DNA from: Bacilli bacterium | GTDB lineage: Bacteria > Bacillota_I > Bacilli_A > RF39 > UBA660 | Direction: 5' to 3' | Length of the DNA: 64,000 nt | NCBI GenBank assembly: GCA_017435255.1 | Contig: JAFSFI010000007.1 | Coordinates: 34,536 to 98,535, forward strand | Shown here: positions 7,965 through 16,686 of the stretch, piece by piece | Numbering within the stretch: position 1 is the first letter of the stretch | How the letters are laid out: each line of letters begins with the position of its first letter | The notes under the pieces: model-generated | Database searches by the model: none | What the model was told of the DNA's origin: nothing | The model's input: only the letters and a program-made list of their open reading frames with translations | Made by a program: the position numbers and the translations under genes

Positions 7965-10487
7965 ATGAAGGATCTTTTAAATAAAATATACGATTATTCA
8001 TTGGAAGAAATAATGGGAGAACGTTTTGGAAGGTATTCTAAATATATTATTCAAGATCGTGCAATCCCTGATGTTAGAGACGGACTAAAACCAGTACAAA
8101 GAAGAATCCTTTTCGGTATGTACAAAGATAGAAATACTTATGATAAACCATACCGTAAAAGTGCTAAAACAGTTGGTAATGTAATGGGTAATTATCATCC
8201 ACATGGTGATTCTAGTATTTATGATGCGATGGTTAGAATGAGTCAGTGGTGGAAACAAAATACACCTTACATTGATATGCATGGTAATAACGGATCAATG
8301 GACGGGGATAGTCCGGCAGCAATGCGTTATACAGAAGCCCGACTTGCTAAAATCAGTAATGAATTGTTAAAAGATTTAGATAGAAACACTGTAGAAATGG
8401 CTCCGAACTTTGATGATACAGAATTAGAGCCAACTGTGCTTCCTGCTAAATTTCCCAACCTTTTAGTAAATGGTACTACAGGTATTTCTGCGGGATATGC
8501 TACTAATATTCCACCACATAATTTAAGTGAAGTAATTGATGCAACGATTAAGAGAATTGATAGTCCTAACTGTAGACTTGATACGATTATGGAAATAGTA
8601 GGAGGACCTGATTTTCCTACCGGTGGTATTGTCTGTGGGCTAGACGGAATAAAAAGTGCTTATACTAATGGTCGTGGTAGAGTAATTATTAAATCTCGTA
8701 CTAATTTTGAAGAAGGTAAAGGGAAATTAGCTTTAGTAATTACTGAAATACCATATGAGGTTAATAAAGCACAACTAGTAAAGAAAATAGATGAAATTAG
8801 AATTGATAAAAAGATTGATGGAATAGTAGAAGTTAGAGATGAGTCCGATAAAGATGGACTTCGTATTTGTATTGATTTAAAGAAAGACTGTAATAAAGAG
8901 ATGGTGTTAAACTATCTATTAAAAAATACAGATTTACAAGTATCATATAATTTTAATATGATTGCAATTGTTAATCGCAGACCAAAACAACTAGGTATTT
9001 TAGAAATATTAGATGCCTATATTGTTCATCAAAAAGAAGTTATATTAAGAAGAACAAAGTTCGATTTAGAACATGCTAAAACTAGACTTCATATAGTAGA
9101 AGGATTAATTAAATGCATTTCTATTCTTGATGAAGTAATTCGTGTAATTAGAGCTAGTCAAAATAAAAGCGATGCTAGAGATAATTTGGTAAAAGAGTTT
9201 GATTTCACTGTAGCGCAAGCGGAAGCAATTATTACATTACAATTATATAGATTAACTAATACAGACGTAACTCAACTTGAAGAAGAGTTAAAAAATTTGA
9301 ACATTCTAGTAGAAGGCTTACAAAAGATATTAGATAACGAAGAAGTATTAAAATCAGTTATGAAAGATGAACTTCGTAAGATAAAACGTGAATATGCTAC
9401 GCCTAGAAAAACTGATATAGAAGCAGAAATATCAGAAATAAAAATAGATACAACAGAAATGATACCTCGTGAAGATGTTATTGTTTGTGTAACCAAAGAT
9501 GGATATGTAAAAAGAACATCACTAAGAAGTTATCAATCTTCTAACAAAGAAGATTTAACACTAAAAGAAGGGGACTATATTCTAGGACTTTACGAACTTA
9601 ATACACTAGATGTTGTATTAATGTTTACTAATTTAGGTAACTATCTATATGTTCCTGTCCATAATTTACCGGTAGGCGTATGGAAAGATGCAGGTAAGCA
9701 TATTAGTAATGTTATTAAATTAGATAGTGACGAAAAAATTATATCTGTAATACCGGTAACTAATTTTGAGAACGATGTTGATATAGTTATTGCAACGCGT
9801 AACGGTATGATCAAGCGAACAAATCTTAAGGAATTTAAATCACTAAGATTCTCAAAACCCCTTACTGCAATTAAACTTAAAGATAAAGATAAAGTAGTAG
9901 ATGCATTCTTAGCAATTAATAATGAAATTTTTATTGCTACAAATAAATCATATGGATTATGGTTTGATATTAATGATATTCCTGCGGTAGGAATTAGAAC
10001 TAGTGGTGTTAAATCAATTAATTTAAAAGACGATAAAGTAGTATCGGTATCTAACTTTAATTTAAAAGAGTGTGAATACATAACAATTATTACTGATAAG
10101 GCAACTGCAAAAAGAGTTAAATTATCAGAATTTGAAAAAACTAGTAGGGCAAAAAGAGGATTGTTATTACTAAGAGAAGTTAAAACTAATCCTTACAGAA
10201 CCATTAAAGCATTAACTATTCCATCTAAAGACTTTATAGGTCTTAAAGGAGAAGAAATTAAGCTAATTAAATTGACAGAAGTTGCTATTATGGATAGATA
10301 TTCAACCGGTTCAGTTATTACAAAAGATAAAATTAAAGAAGTGTTTATAGTTACTGATCTAACTAAGAAAGAAGATATAAATTTAGAGCCAACAATAGAA
10401 AATAAAGAAGAAAAAAAGAAAGTATCATTAAAAGAAATAGATGATAGATTAATGACTATTGAGGATTTTATTAATCTTGATGAATAG
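7965..10487 (+). CDS. parC: DNA topoisomerase IV subunit A (ParC)
   Basis: ParC is the DNA-cleaving subunit of topoisomerase IV. The 840-residue protein has the winged-helix cleavage domain with RDGLKPVQRRIL, HPHGDSSIYDAM (the quinolone-target Ser and Asp are present) and the active-site Tyr in AAMRYTEARL (~Tyr 122). A coiled-coil gate follows, and then a C-terminal beta-pinwheel-like domain with repeated blades (VCVTKDGYVKRTS, IVIATRNGMIKRTN, ITIITDKATAKRVK). FGRYSKYIIQDRAIPDVRDGL is ParC-like. AGGTGAT precedes the ATG by a few bases. The last ~50 residues are charged and likely flexible. A terminator follows. Confidence 0.93.
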   Translation: MKDLLNKIYDYSLEEIMGERFGRYSKYIIQDRAIPDVRDGLKPVQRRILFGMYKDRNTYDKPYRKSAKTVGNVMGNYHPHGDSSIYDAMVRMSQWWKQNTPYIDMHGNNGSMDGDSPAAMRYTEARLAKISNELLKDLDRNTVEMAPNFDDTELEPTVLPAKFPNLLVNGTTGISAGYATNIPPHNLSEVIDATIKRIDSPNCRLDTIMEIVGGPDFPTGGIVCGLDGIKSAYTNGRGRVIIKSRTNFEEGKGKLALVITEIPYEVNKAQLVKKIDEIRIDKKIDGIVEVRDESDKDGLRICIDLKKDCNKEMVLNYLLKNTDLQVSYNFNMIAIVNRRPKQLGILEILDAYIVHQKEVILRRTKFDLEHAKTRLHIVEGLIKCISILDEVIRVIRASQNKSDARDNLVKEFDFTVAQAEAIITLQLYRLTNTDVTQLEEELKNLNILVEGLQKILDNEEVLKSVMKDELRKIKREYATPRKTDIEAEISEIKIDTTEMIPREDVIVCVTKDGYVKRTSLRSYQSSNKEDLTLKEGDYILGLYELNTLDVVLMFTNLGNYLYVPVHNLPVGVWKDAGKHISNVIKLDSDEKIISVIPVTNFENDVDIVIATRNGMIKRTNLKEFKSLRFSKPLTAIKLKDKDKVVDAFLAINNEIFIATNKSYGLWFDINDIPAVGIRTSGVKSINLKDDKVVSVSNFNLKECEYITIITDKATAKRVKLSEFEKTSRAKRGLLLLREVKTNPYRTIKALTIPSKDFIGLKGEEIKLIKLTEVAIMDRYSTGSVITKDKIKEVFIVTDLTKKEDINLEPTIENKEEKKKVSLKEIDDRLMTIEDFINLDE

Positions 10488-10490
10488 TAA

Positions 10491-10521
10491 AAAAGCTAGT
10501 TAATTTTAACTAGCTTTTATA
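10491..10521 (+). terminator. Terminator of the parE-parC operon
   Basis: AAAAGCTAGTTAA (10491-10503) and TTAACTAGCTTTT (10506-10518) form a perfect inverted repeat whose 3' arm ends in a T run. Confidence 0.85.
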
Positions 10522-10579
10522 AATTTGTTGAAATATATACTTAAATGTCGTTTTTTTGCATATTTTGTACATAATTTTC

Positions 10580-10608
10580 TTGAATATTGAATTTTGTTAT
10601 GCTATAAT
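10580..10608 (+). promoter_or_regulatory. rpsU promoter
   Basis: TTGAAT (10580-10585), a 17-bp spacer and TATAAT (10603-10608). A TGC just before the -10 makes it an extended -10 promoter. Confidence 0.75.
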
Positions 10609-10643
10609 CTTTGGTAGTGAACGACGGAAGGAGGGGAGAACAA

Positions 10644-10835
10644 ATGACACAAGTGGCTGTTAAAGGAAATTTGGATTTAGCTATTAAAAAGTTTAATAGA
10701 CAATTAGCTAGAAATGGAGTCCCTTCTGAATGTAAAAAAAGAGAATGTTATGATAAACCAGGAGTAAGAAGAAGAGAAGCTAAAAAAGCAGGAATAAAAA
10801 ATGCACGTAAAAGAAACAGGACTAATAGAGATTAG
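10644..10835 (+). CDS. rpsU: 30S ribosomal protein bS21
   Basis: This is a 63-residue basic ribosomal protein of the small subunit. The N-terminal TQVAVKGNLDLAIKKFNRQLARNG and the basic C-terminal tail RRREAKKAGIKNARKRNR are typical of bS21. The start is ATG 10644 after AAGGAGGGGAG; codons upstream in the same frame are in the leader. Length matches the family (58-70). A terminator overlaps the last codons, so expression is partly separated from the downstream yqeY-yqfCD genes with which rpsU is usually linked in Bacilli. Confidence 0.93.
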   Translation: MTQVAVKGNLDLAIKKFNRQLARNGVPSECKKRECYDKPGVRRREAKKAGIKNARKRNRTNRD

Positions 10836-10846
10836 TCCTCTTTTTT
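10818..10846 (+). terminator. Terminator overlapping the 3' end of rpsU
   Basis: AGGACTAAT (10818-10826), loop AGAG and ATTAGTCCT (10831-10839), then C and six T. The 5' arm and part of the 3' arm are coding sequence of rpsU; the stop TAG lies within the stem. Confidence 0.85.
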
Positions 10847-10862
10847 GATAATAGGAGTAGAA

Positions 10863-11393
10863 ATGAAAATATTAAAAAATGTTGCTGTAGGATTTTTGAT
10901 AATTACTATTGCAGTAGTGATAACTTTTGTAATGAGATTGTATTTTTTCAAATTTGATAAAAAATTAACAAAAGAGCAAAAAACAGTTATAGAAGAATAT
11001 CTTAATAATCTTGATAGTAGTGGTTTAGCTGAAAGTATGACATTTATGTCTACTCATTATTTTGGGAATAGATATAATAATGATAAATTAGAAGTGTATG
11101 TATGGGTAATGTTTTCTGAATATGATACTAGTAATGGTTCTTTTAAAGAATATTCTGGATATAGTATACCTCATGTAGTCACAGTTAATACTAAAGATGG
11201 TAAATTTGAAATAACTGGTAGCACCATTCCAAAGGATGGCAGTTACTACAGCAAAAGTATAAAATCCATGTTTCCATTAACTATAAGAATACAAGTATCA
11301 AATTTTTATAATACAAAGGAATATAAAAATTTATTAAAAGAGCATGATAAATTAATAAAAGTATATGAAAATTACACTAAGGAGAGTGAATAA
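10863..11393 (+). CDS. Membrane-anchored protein of unknown function
   Basis: About 176 residues from ATG 10863, chosen because AGGAG ends four bases before it; the in-frame start at 10845 lies before that site. Residues ~4-27 form a transmembrane helix, followed by an extracellular domain with KKLTKEQKTVIEEYLNN and aromatic strands (YVWVMFSEYD, SGYSIPHVVTV). I do not recognise it. It begins 17 bases after the rpsU terminator and ends one base before the yqeY start, which suggests translational coupling. Confidence 0.65.
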   Translation: MKILKNVAVGFLIITIAVVITFVMRLYFFKFDKKLTKEQKTVIEEYLNNLDSSGLAESMTFMSTHYFGNRYNNDKLEVYVWVMFSEYDTSNGSFKEYSGYSIPHVVTVNTKDGKFEITGSTIPKDGSYYSKSIKSMFPLTIRIQVSNFYNTKEYKNLLKEHDKLIKVYENYTKESE

Positions 11394-11394
11394 T

Positions 11395-11838
11395 ATGTTA
11401 GAAAAATTTAATAAGGATATTATTGCAGCAATGAAAGAAAAAGAACAACTAAAACTTACTGTTTTAAGAATGGTAAAAGGTGCAATGCAATTAGAGTCAA
11501 TTAACAATAAAAAAGAAGTTAATGATGAATTATTAATCGATTGTGTATCAAAACAAATTAAACTAAGAAATGATTCAATTAATGAATTCGAAAAAGCTAA
11601 TAGGGGTGATTTGGTAGATAAAAACAAAGAAGAAATAGAAATTTTAAAGCAATATCTTCCAGAACAAATGTCTAGTGACGAAATAGATAAAGTCTTAGAC
11701 GAAGTGTTTGCCTTTGTTAGTCCAACTTCAAATAAAGATATGGGTCTAGTTATGAAAGAAGTTACTCCTAAAGTAAAAGGTAGAGCTGATATGAAGTTAG
11801 TTAGTGAAAAAATAAAAGAAAGACTAAGTACTTTATAA
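11395..11838 (+). CDS. yqeY: GatB/YqeY domain protein
   Basis: YqeY is a small helical protein homologous to the C-terminal tRNA-binding domain of the GatB amidotransferase subunit; its exact role is not settled. The 147-residue product shows the family pattern: an N-terminal DIIAAMKEKEQLKLTVLRMVKGAMQ helix, IKLRNDSINEFEKANR, LKQYLPEQMSSDEI and the C-terminal MGLVMKEVTPKVKGRADMKLVS. The start is ATG 11395, preceded by AAGGAGAGTG; in-frame codons upstream lie within the preceding gene. The rpsU-yqeY-yqfC-yqfD order is typical of Bacilli. Confidence 0.9.
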   Translation: MLEKFNKDIIAAMKEKEQLKLTVLRMVKGAMQLESINNKKEVNDELLIDCVSKQIKLRNDSINEFEKANRGDLVDKNKEEIEILKQYLPEQMSSDEIDKVLDEVFAFVSPTSNKDMGLVMKEVTPKVKGRADMKLVSEKIKERLSTL

Positions 11839-11844
11839 GATATG

Positions 11845-11869
11845 ACGATCATTACATGATCGTTTTTTT
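11845..11869 (+). terminator. Terminator after yqeY
   Basis: ACGATCAT (11845-11852), loop TAC and ATGATCGT (11856-11863), followed by a T run. Confidence 0.85.
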
Positions 11870-11892
11870 CATATTATTTTATAGGTGATAAA

Positions 11893-12126
11893 ATGTTTGA
11901 TAATATTAAAAAATATCTAAATGATGATGAGTGGAGAATACATATATATGATCAAAAAATCAATATTGTTAATTATATAGACATAATTACTTTGGAAGAT
12001 AATAGAATTTCAATTAAATATCAAAATGGTATTATTGTAATAAAAGGAAAAAAATTATCCGTGAATAAAATGCTTGATAATGAAATATTAATAACGGGTA
12101 TTATTGATAGTGTTGAATTTGAATAA
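11893..12126 (+). CDS. yqfC: YabP/YqfC-family sporulation protein
   Basis: The product has 77 residues. The YabP/YqfC pattern is visible in the second half: RISIKYQNGIIVIKGKKLSVNKMLDNEILITGIIDSVEFE, the strand-rich 'KG..L.I..ML..EI.I.G.I..V.F' signature. In Bacillus yqfC is expressed in the mother cell and lies next to yqfD, as here. AGGTGAT precedes ATG 11893. The N-terminus is shorter than that of B. subtilis YqfC. The next gene starts 83 bases downstream. Confidence 0.8.
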   Translation: MFDNIKKYLNDDEWRIHIYDQKINIVNYIDIITLEDNRISIKYQNGIIVIKGKKLSVNKMLDNEILITGIIDSVEFE

Positions 12127-12209
12127 AAACTAAAAAGATAAATTTTAAATATTATTTCAATTGCTTTCATAAACTTATATAGATTAAAACATAGGATTGG
12201 AGTGATCAT

Positions 12210-13379
12210 GTGTTTAACAGCATCTATGAAGTTAAAATTGAAGGAAAAGATATTAAAAGGTTTATTAAGTCTTTGTATAGAAGGAAAATAGAAATAATAA
12301 ATATATTGTATGGTGAAGATAACGTTCTATTAAAACTGGATAAGGATAATTATCAAAGACTATTAGAAATAAAAACTATATATGAGGTAAAATTAACAGA
12401 ACTATATGGTTTTGTTAAGTGTAAATGGTTATTCGATAAATATAAAATTTTTCTACTGTCAGTCTGTTTTGGTTTTTTATTGCTATTTTTATTAAGCAAT
12501 ATTATTTTTAGCGTGGAAGTGATACATAGAAAAGGAGAAATAAGGAAGCTTATCTACAAAGAACTAGAAAGGTATCACATAGAAAAGTATAATTTAAGAG
12601 TTTCTTTTTCAAAACAAGAAGAAATAGTTAAAAATATTTTAGATAATAATAAAGATAAAATAGAGTGGCTAGAAATAGAACGAGTGGGGGTAAAATACAT
12701 AGTAAGAGTAGAAGAAAGAATAATTAATAATATACCTGAAGAATCTCAAAAACGTCATGTAGTAGCTAGTAAAGATGGAATTATTATGCATATTGATGCT
12801 TCAAAAGGAGAGATAGTAAAAAGAATAAATGACTATGTTAAAAAAGGAGATATTATTATTAGTGGTAACATCACTAAAAGCGAAGAAATAAAAAACTCTA
12901 TTGCTGCAGAAGGAAATGTTTATGCAGAAGTATGGTATGAAGTAGATGTAGAAATGCCTCTTGCATATAGAGAAGAATATAAAACAGGAAAAACCAAAAA
13001 CACATTAACTTTAAGTTTCCTTAATAAGAGTTTTTCTTTGTTTGATTTAAAACCTTATAAAAACAAAAAAATAGTAGAAAATATTATATTTAAAAATAAT
13101 ATCTTACCTATTAAGCTATCTTATAATAAAGAAGAAGAACTAAAGGTAATAGATGAAGTATATACTCGTGATGAGGCGATAGAAAAAGCTATAGAACTAG
13201 CTAGAAAAAAACTTTCGGTTAAATTAGACGATGGTGAAAAAATATTATATGAAAAGAAATTGAAAACTAAGGAAAATAATAGTACAATATTAGTGACAGT
13301 ATTTTTTAAAGTATATGAAAATATTACTTCTTATCAAGATATAATTGATGATGTAGAAGAAAATAATATAGCGAGGTGA
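12210..13379 (+). CDS. yqfD: Sporulation protein YqfD
   Basis: The 389-residue protein has an N-terminal ~85-residue cytoplasmic part, one transmembrane helix (~86-105) and a large extracytoplasmic domain with the YqfD landmarks IEWLEIERVGVKYIVRVEER, HVVASKDGIIMHIDASKGE and VKKGDIIISGNITKSEE. YqfD is a sporulation membrane protein of poorly known function. GTG 12210 follows GGAGTGATC closely and is the only reasonable start. Together with YqfC this argues that the host retains a sporulation programme. Confidence 0.88.
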   Translation: MFNSIYEVKIEGKDIKRFIKSLYRRKIEIINILYGEDNVLLKLDKDNYQRLLEIKTIYEVKLTELYGFVKCKWLFDKYKIFLLSVCFGFLLLFLLSNIIFSVEVIHRKGEIRKLIYKELERYHIEKYNLRVSFSKQEEIVKNILDNNKDKIEWLEIERVGVKYIVRVEERIINNIPEESQKRHVVASKDGIIMHIDASKGEIVKRINDYVKKGDIIISGNITKSEEIKNSIAAEGNVYAEVWYEVDVEMPLAYREEYKTGKTKNTLTLSFLNKSFSLFDLKPYKNKKIVENIIFKNNILPIKLSYNKEEELKVIDEVYTRDEAIEKAIELARKKLSVKLDDGEKILYEKKLKTKENNSTILVTVFFKVYENITSYQDIIDDVEENNIAR

Positions 13380-13383
13380 TTAT

Positions 13384-14010
13384 ATGTTTTGTTGTGATAT
13401 ATTAACTTCATTAGATAACACTTTGGGAGATGTATTACAAATGACATGGCCGATGCTTTTTATTTCTATGGTTTTAATAGCGTCAGTTAGGATTGCATAT
13501 TTATATAATAAAAAAGAAGAATTAATATTACACAAAGAAATTATTCTTCTTACTTTTGTGTTGTATATATTATGTTTATTCCAAGTTGTAACATCACAAG
13601 ATATAAATACTGTAACAGGAAATAATTATGTACCTTTTAGAGAAATTTTTAGATATGATTTTGGTGGTAGATTATTTGTTAAAAATATTATAGGAAATGT
13701 TATAATGTTCGTACCATATGGATTTTTTGCTACACTTTATGCTGATTTAAAAAAAGGAAGAAGCGCCTTTTTATTAGTCCTTTTAGCTTCATTATCTATA
13801 GAGTGTACACAACTTATGATAGGTAGAATATTCGACGTAGATGATATTTTGTTAAATGTTTTAGGTGGTATGATTGGATTTTACTTCTATAGGAGTATGG
13901 ACAAGTTCGCCTCAACTCTTCCGAGGCTCTTTAAAAGTAAAATATTTTTAGATATTATATCGGTTATTATATTTGTTGTCATGATTTTATATATTATTTG
14001 GAGGTTGTAA
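13384..14010 (+). CDS. VanZ-like membrane protein
   Basis: This 208-residue protein has five or six predicted transmembrane helices. VanZ-family motifs are present: NYVPFREIFRYDF, NIIGNVIMFVPYGFFATLY, SIECTQLMIGRIFDVDDILLNVLGGMIGFYFY. VanZ itself gives low-level teicoplanin resistance, but most chromosomal homologues have no proven role, so resistance should not be assumed. It begins four bases after yqfD and its stop overlaps the ybeY start. It occupies the place where phoH usually sits in Bacilli. Confidence 0.85.
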   Translation: MFCCDILTSLDNTLGDVLQMTWPMLFISMVLIASVRIAYLYNKKEELILHKEIILLTFVLYILCLFQVVTSQDINTVTGNNYVPFREIFRYDFGGRLFVKNIIGNVIMFVPYGFFATLYADLKKGRSAFLLVLLASLSIECTQLMIGRIFDVDDILLNVLGGMIGFYFYRSMDKFASTLPRLFKSKIFLDIISVIIFVVMILYIIWRL

Positions 14011-14456
14011 TGAATATAGGAGTTTTTAACGAAACAGACGAAGATTTAGAAAAAGAATTAAATGAATTGAAAGAACTATTAACTAACATTTGTAAAGATG
14101 AATCCCTTGGTGAAGGTGAGTTTAATATTATTATTGTAGATAATAATAAAATACAAGAATTAAATAAAGAATATAGAAATATTGATAAGGTTACAGATGT
14201 TATAAGCTTTGCTTTAGAAGACGATGAAACATACAAATTAGATGATTATCGCATGTTAGGTGATATTTATATTTGTATAGAAAAAGTGCATAGCCAAAAA
14301 GAAGAATATGGGCACTCATTTAAGAGGGAATTATCGTTTTTAGCTGTTCATGGATTATTACATCTACTTGGGTATGATCACATGGAAGAGGATGATGAAA
14401 GAATAATGTTTAGTAAACAAGAGGAGGTATTAACAAGATATGGAATCGAAAGGTAA
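14010..14456 (+). CDS. ybeY: Endoribonuclease YbeY (rRNA maturation)
   Basis: YbeY is a zinc-dependent RNase needed for 16S rRNA 3'-end maturation and ribosome quality control. The 148-residue product has the metal site HGLLHLLGYDH near residues 114-124, preceded by TDVISFAL and LGDIYICIEK. The ATG at 14010 shares its A with the upstream TAA stop and has GGAGG six bases before it; this is preferred over in-frame codons inside the VanZ gene. The 3' end overlaps dgkA by 17 bases. Confidence 0.93.
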   Translation: MNIGVFNETDEDLEKELNELKELLTNICKDESLGEGEFNIIIVDNNKIQELNKEYRNIDKVTDVISFALEDDETYKLDDYRMLGDIYICIEKVHSQKEEYGHSFKRELSFLAVHGLLHLLGYDHMEEDDERIMFSKQEEVLTRYGIER

Positions 14457-14832
14457 AAAGTTTATAGTAAATAAAAACAAGACTATTTTAGATAGTTTTA
14501 AAAATGCATTAAATGGAATAAAAAGCGCTTATGCTACAGAATACCATATGGTTATTCATTGTTATTTCGCTGTAGCAGTTATAGTCTGTGCTGCTTTGTT
14601 TCAAATTAGTTATGTAGAATGGTTAATTTGTTTTTGTTTAATAGGTGCAGTAATTGCGTTAGAGTTAGTTAATACTGCTATAGAATCAGTAGTTAACATG
14701 ATTACAACCGAATATAACTTTCATGCAAAAGTAGCAAAGGACACGGCATCAGGAGCTGTACTTGTAATGTCTATAATATCAGCAGTAGTGGGATTAATTA
14801 TTTTCGTTCCTAAATTCTTTGAATTGTTTTAG
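14440..14832 (+). CDS. dgkA: Diacylglycerol/undecaprenol kinase (DgkA family)
   Basis: This is an integral membrane lipid kinase; in Gram-positive bacteria the family phosphorylates undecaprenol for cell-wall carrier recycling. The 130-residue product has an amphipathic N-terminus, three transmembrane helices and the family signature ELVNTAIESVVNM...HAKVAKDTASGAVLV (catalytic Glu and metal-ligating residues retained). It starts inside the 3' end of ybeY, with GAGGAGGT about twelve bases upstream, and is followed by era, the usual Bacilli order. Confidence 0.92.
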   Translation: MESKGKKFIVNKNKTILDSFKNALNGIKSAYATEYHMVIHCYFAVAVIVCAALFQISYVEWLICFCLIGAVIALELVNTAIESVVNMITTEYNFHAKVAKDTASGAVLVMSIISAVVGLIIFVPKFFELF

Positions 14833-14847
14833 AAAAAGGTGGATGTA

Positions 14848-15732
14848 ATGAAAAGTGGATTTGTAAGTTTAGTAGGAAGACCTAACGTAGGTAAGAGTAC
14901 TTTATTAAATAGTATATTAGAAAGAAAAATTGCAATAACATCTAATGTTTCAGGAACGACTAGAAATATAATTCAGGGAATATATAACGACGATGATTCT
15001 CAGATCGTTTTTATAGATACACCTGGTATTCATAAACCTCAAAATAAACTAGGTACAATTATGAACAAAAAAGCCTATACAATGGCAGATGATGTAGATA
15101 TAGTATTATTTTTAATAGATGTAGAAAAAGGATATGGAAAAGGAGATTCTTTTATACTTGAAAGATTAAAAGAGTTAAATAAACCAATTATTCTATTAAT
15201 GAATAAAGTGGACAAAGTAAAAAAAGATAAACTATTAGAGTTAATAAGTGAATATAGTAAGTTGTATGATTTTGCTGAAATAGTACCTATCTCAGCATTA
15301 AAAGGAATTAATGTTGAGGATTTAATAAACACTATCAAAAAGTATTTAAATGATAATACAGAATATTATTCTCGTGATGAAGTAACTAATGTTAGTAGAA
15401 ATTTTATGTTAGGTGAACTTGTTAGAGAAAAGGTATTACATTTAACAAAAGAAGAAGTACCACATTCTGTAACCTGTTTAGTGGAACACTTCGAGGAAGA
15501 TGAGATTTCTGCTCATGTAATGGTTACTATAATTGTAGATAGGGATAATTTAAAGAAAATTATTATTGGTAAAAATGGTTCTATGTTAAAGGAAATTGGT
15601 ACTAAGGCGAGAAGAGATATGGAAGAATTATTAGGTAAAAAGGTTTTCTTAGAAACATATGTTAAAGCAATAGAAAATTGGAAGGACAGAGAGAAGTATT
15701 TAACAGAATTTGGGTTAAATGAATTAGAATAA
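14848..15732 (+). CDS. era: GTPase Era
   Basis: Era is an essential GTPase that binds the 3' end of 16S rRNA during 30S assembly. The 294-residue product has the G domain (G1 GRPNVGKST ~10-18, G3 DTPG, G4 NKVD, G5 SALKG) and a C-terminal KH domain with IIIGKNGSMLKEIGTKARRDMEELLGKKVFLE. ATG 14848 follows AAAGGTGGAT; an in-frame GTG at 14839 overlaps that site and is rejected. It pairs functionally with YbeY two genes upstream. Confidence 0.95.
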   Translation: MKSGFVSLVGRPNVGKSTLLNSILERKIAITSNVSGTTRNIIQGIYNDDDSQIVFIDTPGIHKPQNKLGTIMNKKAYTMADDVDIVLFLIDVEKGYGKGDSFILERLKELNKPIILLMNKVDKVKKDKLLELISEYSKLYDFAEIVPISALKGINVEDLINTIKKYLNDNTEYYSRDEVTNVSRNFMLGELVREKVLHLTKEEVPHSVTCLVEHFEEDEISAHVMVTIIVDRDNLKKIIIGKNGSMLKEIGTKARRDMEELLGKKVFLETYVKAIENWKDREKYLTEFGLNELE

Positions 15733-15750
15733 GTATAAAACTTATTTATT

Positions 15751-15776
15751 GATATCACTATATAATAGGTGATATC
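15751..15776 (+). promoter_or_regulatory. Inverted repeat overlapping a -10 element and the yqzL ribosome site
   Basis: GATATCAC (15751-15758) and GTGATATC (15769-15776) are perfect inverted repeats. The loop contains TATAAT (15761-15766) and the 3' arm contains the GGTGAT ribosome site of yqzL. It could be a protein operator or a translation-occluding hairpin; the sequence cannot distinguish these. Confidence 0.45.
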
Positions 15777-15777
15777 A

Positions 15778-15897
15778 ATGGATAAAATATTGTGGGATTT
15801 ATTTAAATCTACTGGAGACATAAAATACTATTTGTTACTTCAAAAATTAGGGGTGGACAAAAATGGAGATTCAAAAGATAAAGGGAATAGTAATTAG
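15778..15897 (+). CDS. yqzL: YqzL-like small protein
   Basis: A 39-residue ORF lies between era and recO. Its start MDKILWDLFKSTGDIKYYLLLQKL matches the YqzL family pattern of an aromatic N-terminus followed by F..TG....YLL.K. YqzL genes sit at exactly this position in Bacilli. ATG 15778 is preceded by AGGTGAT. The ORF overlaps the start of recO by 35 bases, which suggests translational coupling. The C-terminal KNGDSKDKGNSN is probably unstructured. Function is unknown in any organism I recall. Confidence 0.75.
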   Translation: MDKILWDLFKSTGDIKYYLLLQKLGVDKNGDSKDKGNSN

Positions 15898-16603
15898 TGA
15901 AACCAATTATAGTGAATCTAGTAAAATTTTAAATGTTTTGACTAAAGACTTAGGTATTATTGGGGTAATATCTAAAGGCTGTAGGAAGTTAAAAAGCAAT
16001 CTTAGAAGTGTAAGTACTAAACTTACATATGGAATGTTTAATATTTATTATAAAAAAGATGGATTATCTACTTTAATAAGTGTAGATATAGAGAATAGTT
16101 TTAATAATATAAAAACAGATATTACAAAAATTAGCTATGCTAGTTTTTTGTTGGAATTAACAGAACAAGTATATAAACAAAACGATCATAATGATATTTT
16201 TGAATTATTTATAAGTGCCTTATTAAAAATTAATGAGGGATTTGATCCAATAATAATTACTAATATATTAGAATTAAAATATTTAGATTATTTAGGTATT
16301 AGATTAATGCTGGATGGTTGTAGCATTTGTGGTAATAGTGATGATATAGTAACCATTAGTGCTAAGCATGGTGGCTATTTGTGTAAGGATTGCCTAAAAG
16401 ATGATAGAGTTTTTAGCCAAAGAACAATAAAATTAATGAGAATGTTTTATTATGTTGACATAAGTAAAATAACTAAATTAGATCTGCATTATGATACAAT
16501 CAAAGAAATAGATACTTTTCTAGATGAGTATTATGATGAATACACAGGACTTTACCTAAAAAGTAAACAGTTTTTAAAAAATATAAGTAAAATAACTAGT
16601 TAA
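15863..16603 (+). CDS. recO: DNA repair protein RecO
   Basis: RecO anneals single-stranded DNA and helps load RecA with RecR. The 246-residue protein has the N-terminal OB-like domain (KGIVISETNYSESSKILNVLTKDLGIIGVISKG), a helical middle and a zinc-finger region with CSICG and CKDC near residues 153-176. AGGGGTGG precedes ATG 15863. It closes the rpsU-recO cluster; a strong terminator follows. Confidence 0.93.
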   Translation: MEIQKIKGIVISETNYSESSKILNVLTKDLGIIGVISKGCRKLKSNLRSVSTKLTYGMFNIYYKKDGLSTLISVDIENSFNNIKTDITKISYASFLLELTEQVYKQNDHNDIFELFISALLKINEGFDPIIITNILELKYLDYLGIRLMLDGCSICGNSDDIVTISAKHGGYLCKDCLKDDRVFSQRTIKLMRMFYYVDISKITKLDLHYDTIKEIDTFLDEYYDEYTGLYLKSKQFLKNISKITS

Positions 16604-16613
16604 TATATAACAA

Positions 16614-16646
16614 GTAAAAAAACACCTAAGGCAAGTGTTTTTTTAC
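16614..16646 (+). terminator. Strong terminator after recO
   Basis: GTAAAAAAACAC (16614-16625) and GTGTTTTTTTAC (16635-16646) form a perfect 12-pair stem with a nine-base loop. The T-rich arm would work in one direction and the A-rich arm in the other, so it may be bidirectional. Confidence 0.9.
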
Positions 16647-16686
16647 ATTTGATGTGCATTTAGAGTTAGATTTATAATTATCAATA

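Noticed and set aside
9641..10081. 146-codon minus-strand ORF inside parC
   Set aside because: It is fully antisense to a conserved ParC domain, with no promoter or ribosome site.
5610..10487. gyrB and gyrA
   Set aside because: The pair first looks like gyrase, but the TOPRIM region (GRDRKFQAILPLRGKV) and FGRYSKYIIQDRAIPDVRDGL are those of ParE and ParC, and the locus is not next to dnaA/recF.
11352..11852. 166-codon minus-strand ORF
   Set aside because: It lies wholly opposite yqeY, is Ser/Leu/Phe-rich as expected for the reverse of an AT-rich helical gene, and has no ribosome site.
13384..14010. Glycopeptide resistance gene
   Set aside because: VanZ-family proteins are common in Firmicutes chromosomes, and no vanHAX-type genes are nearby.
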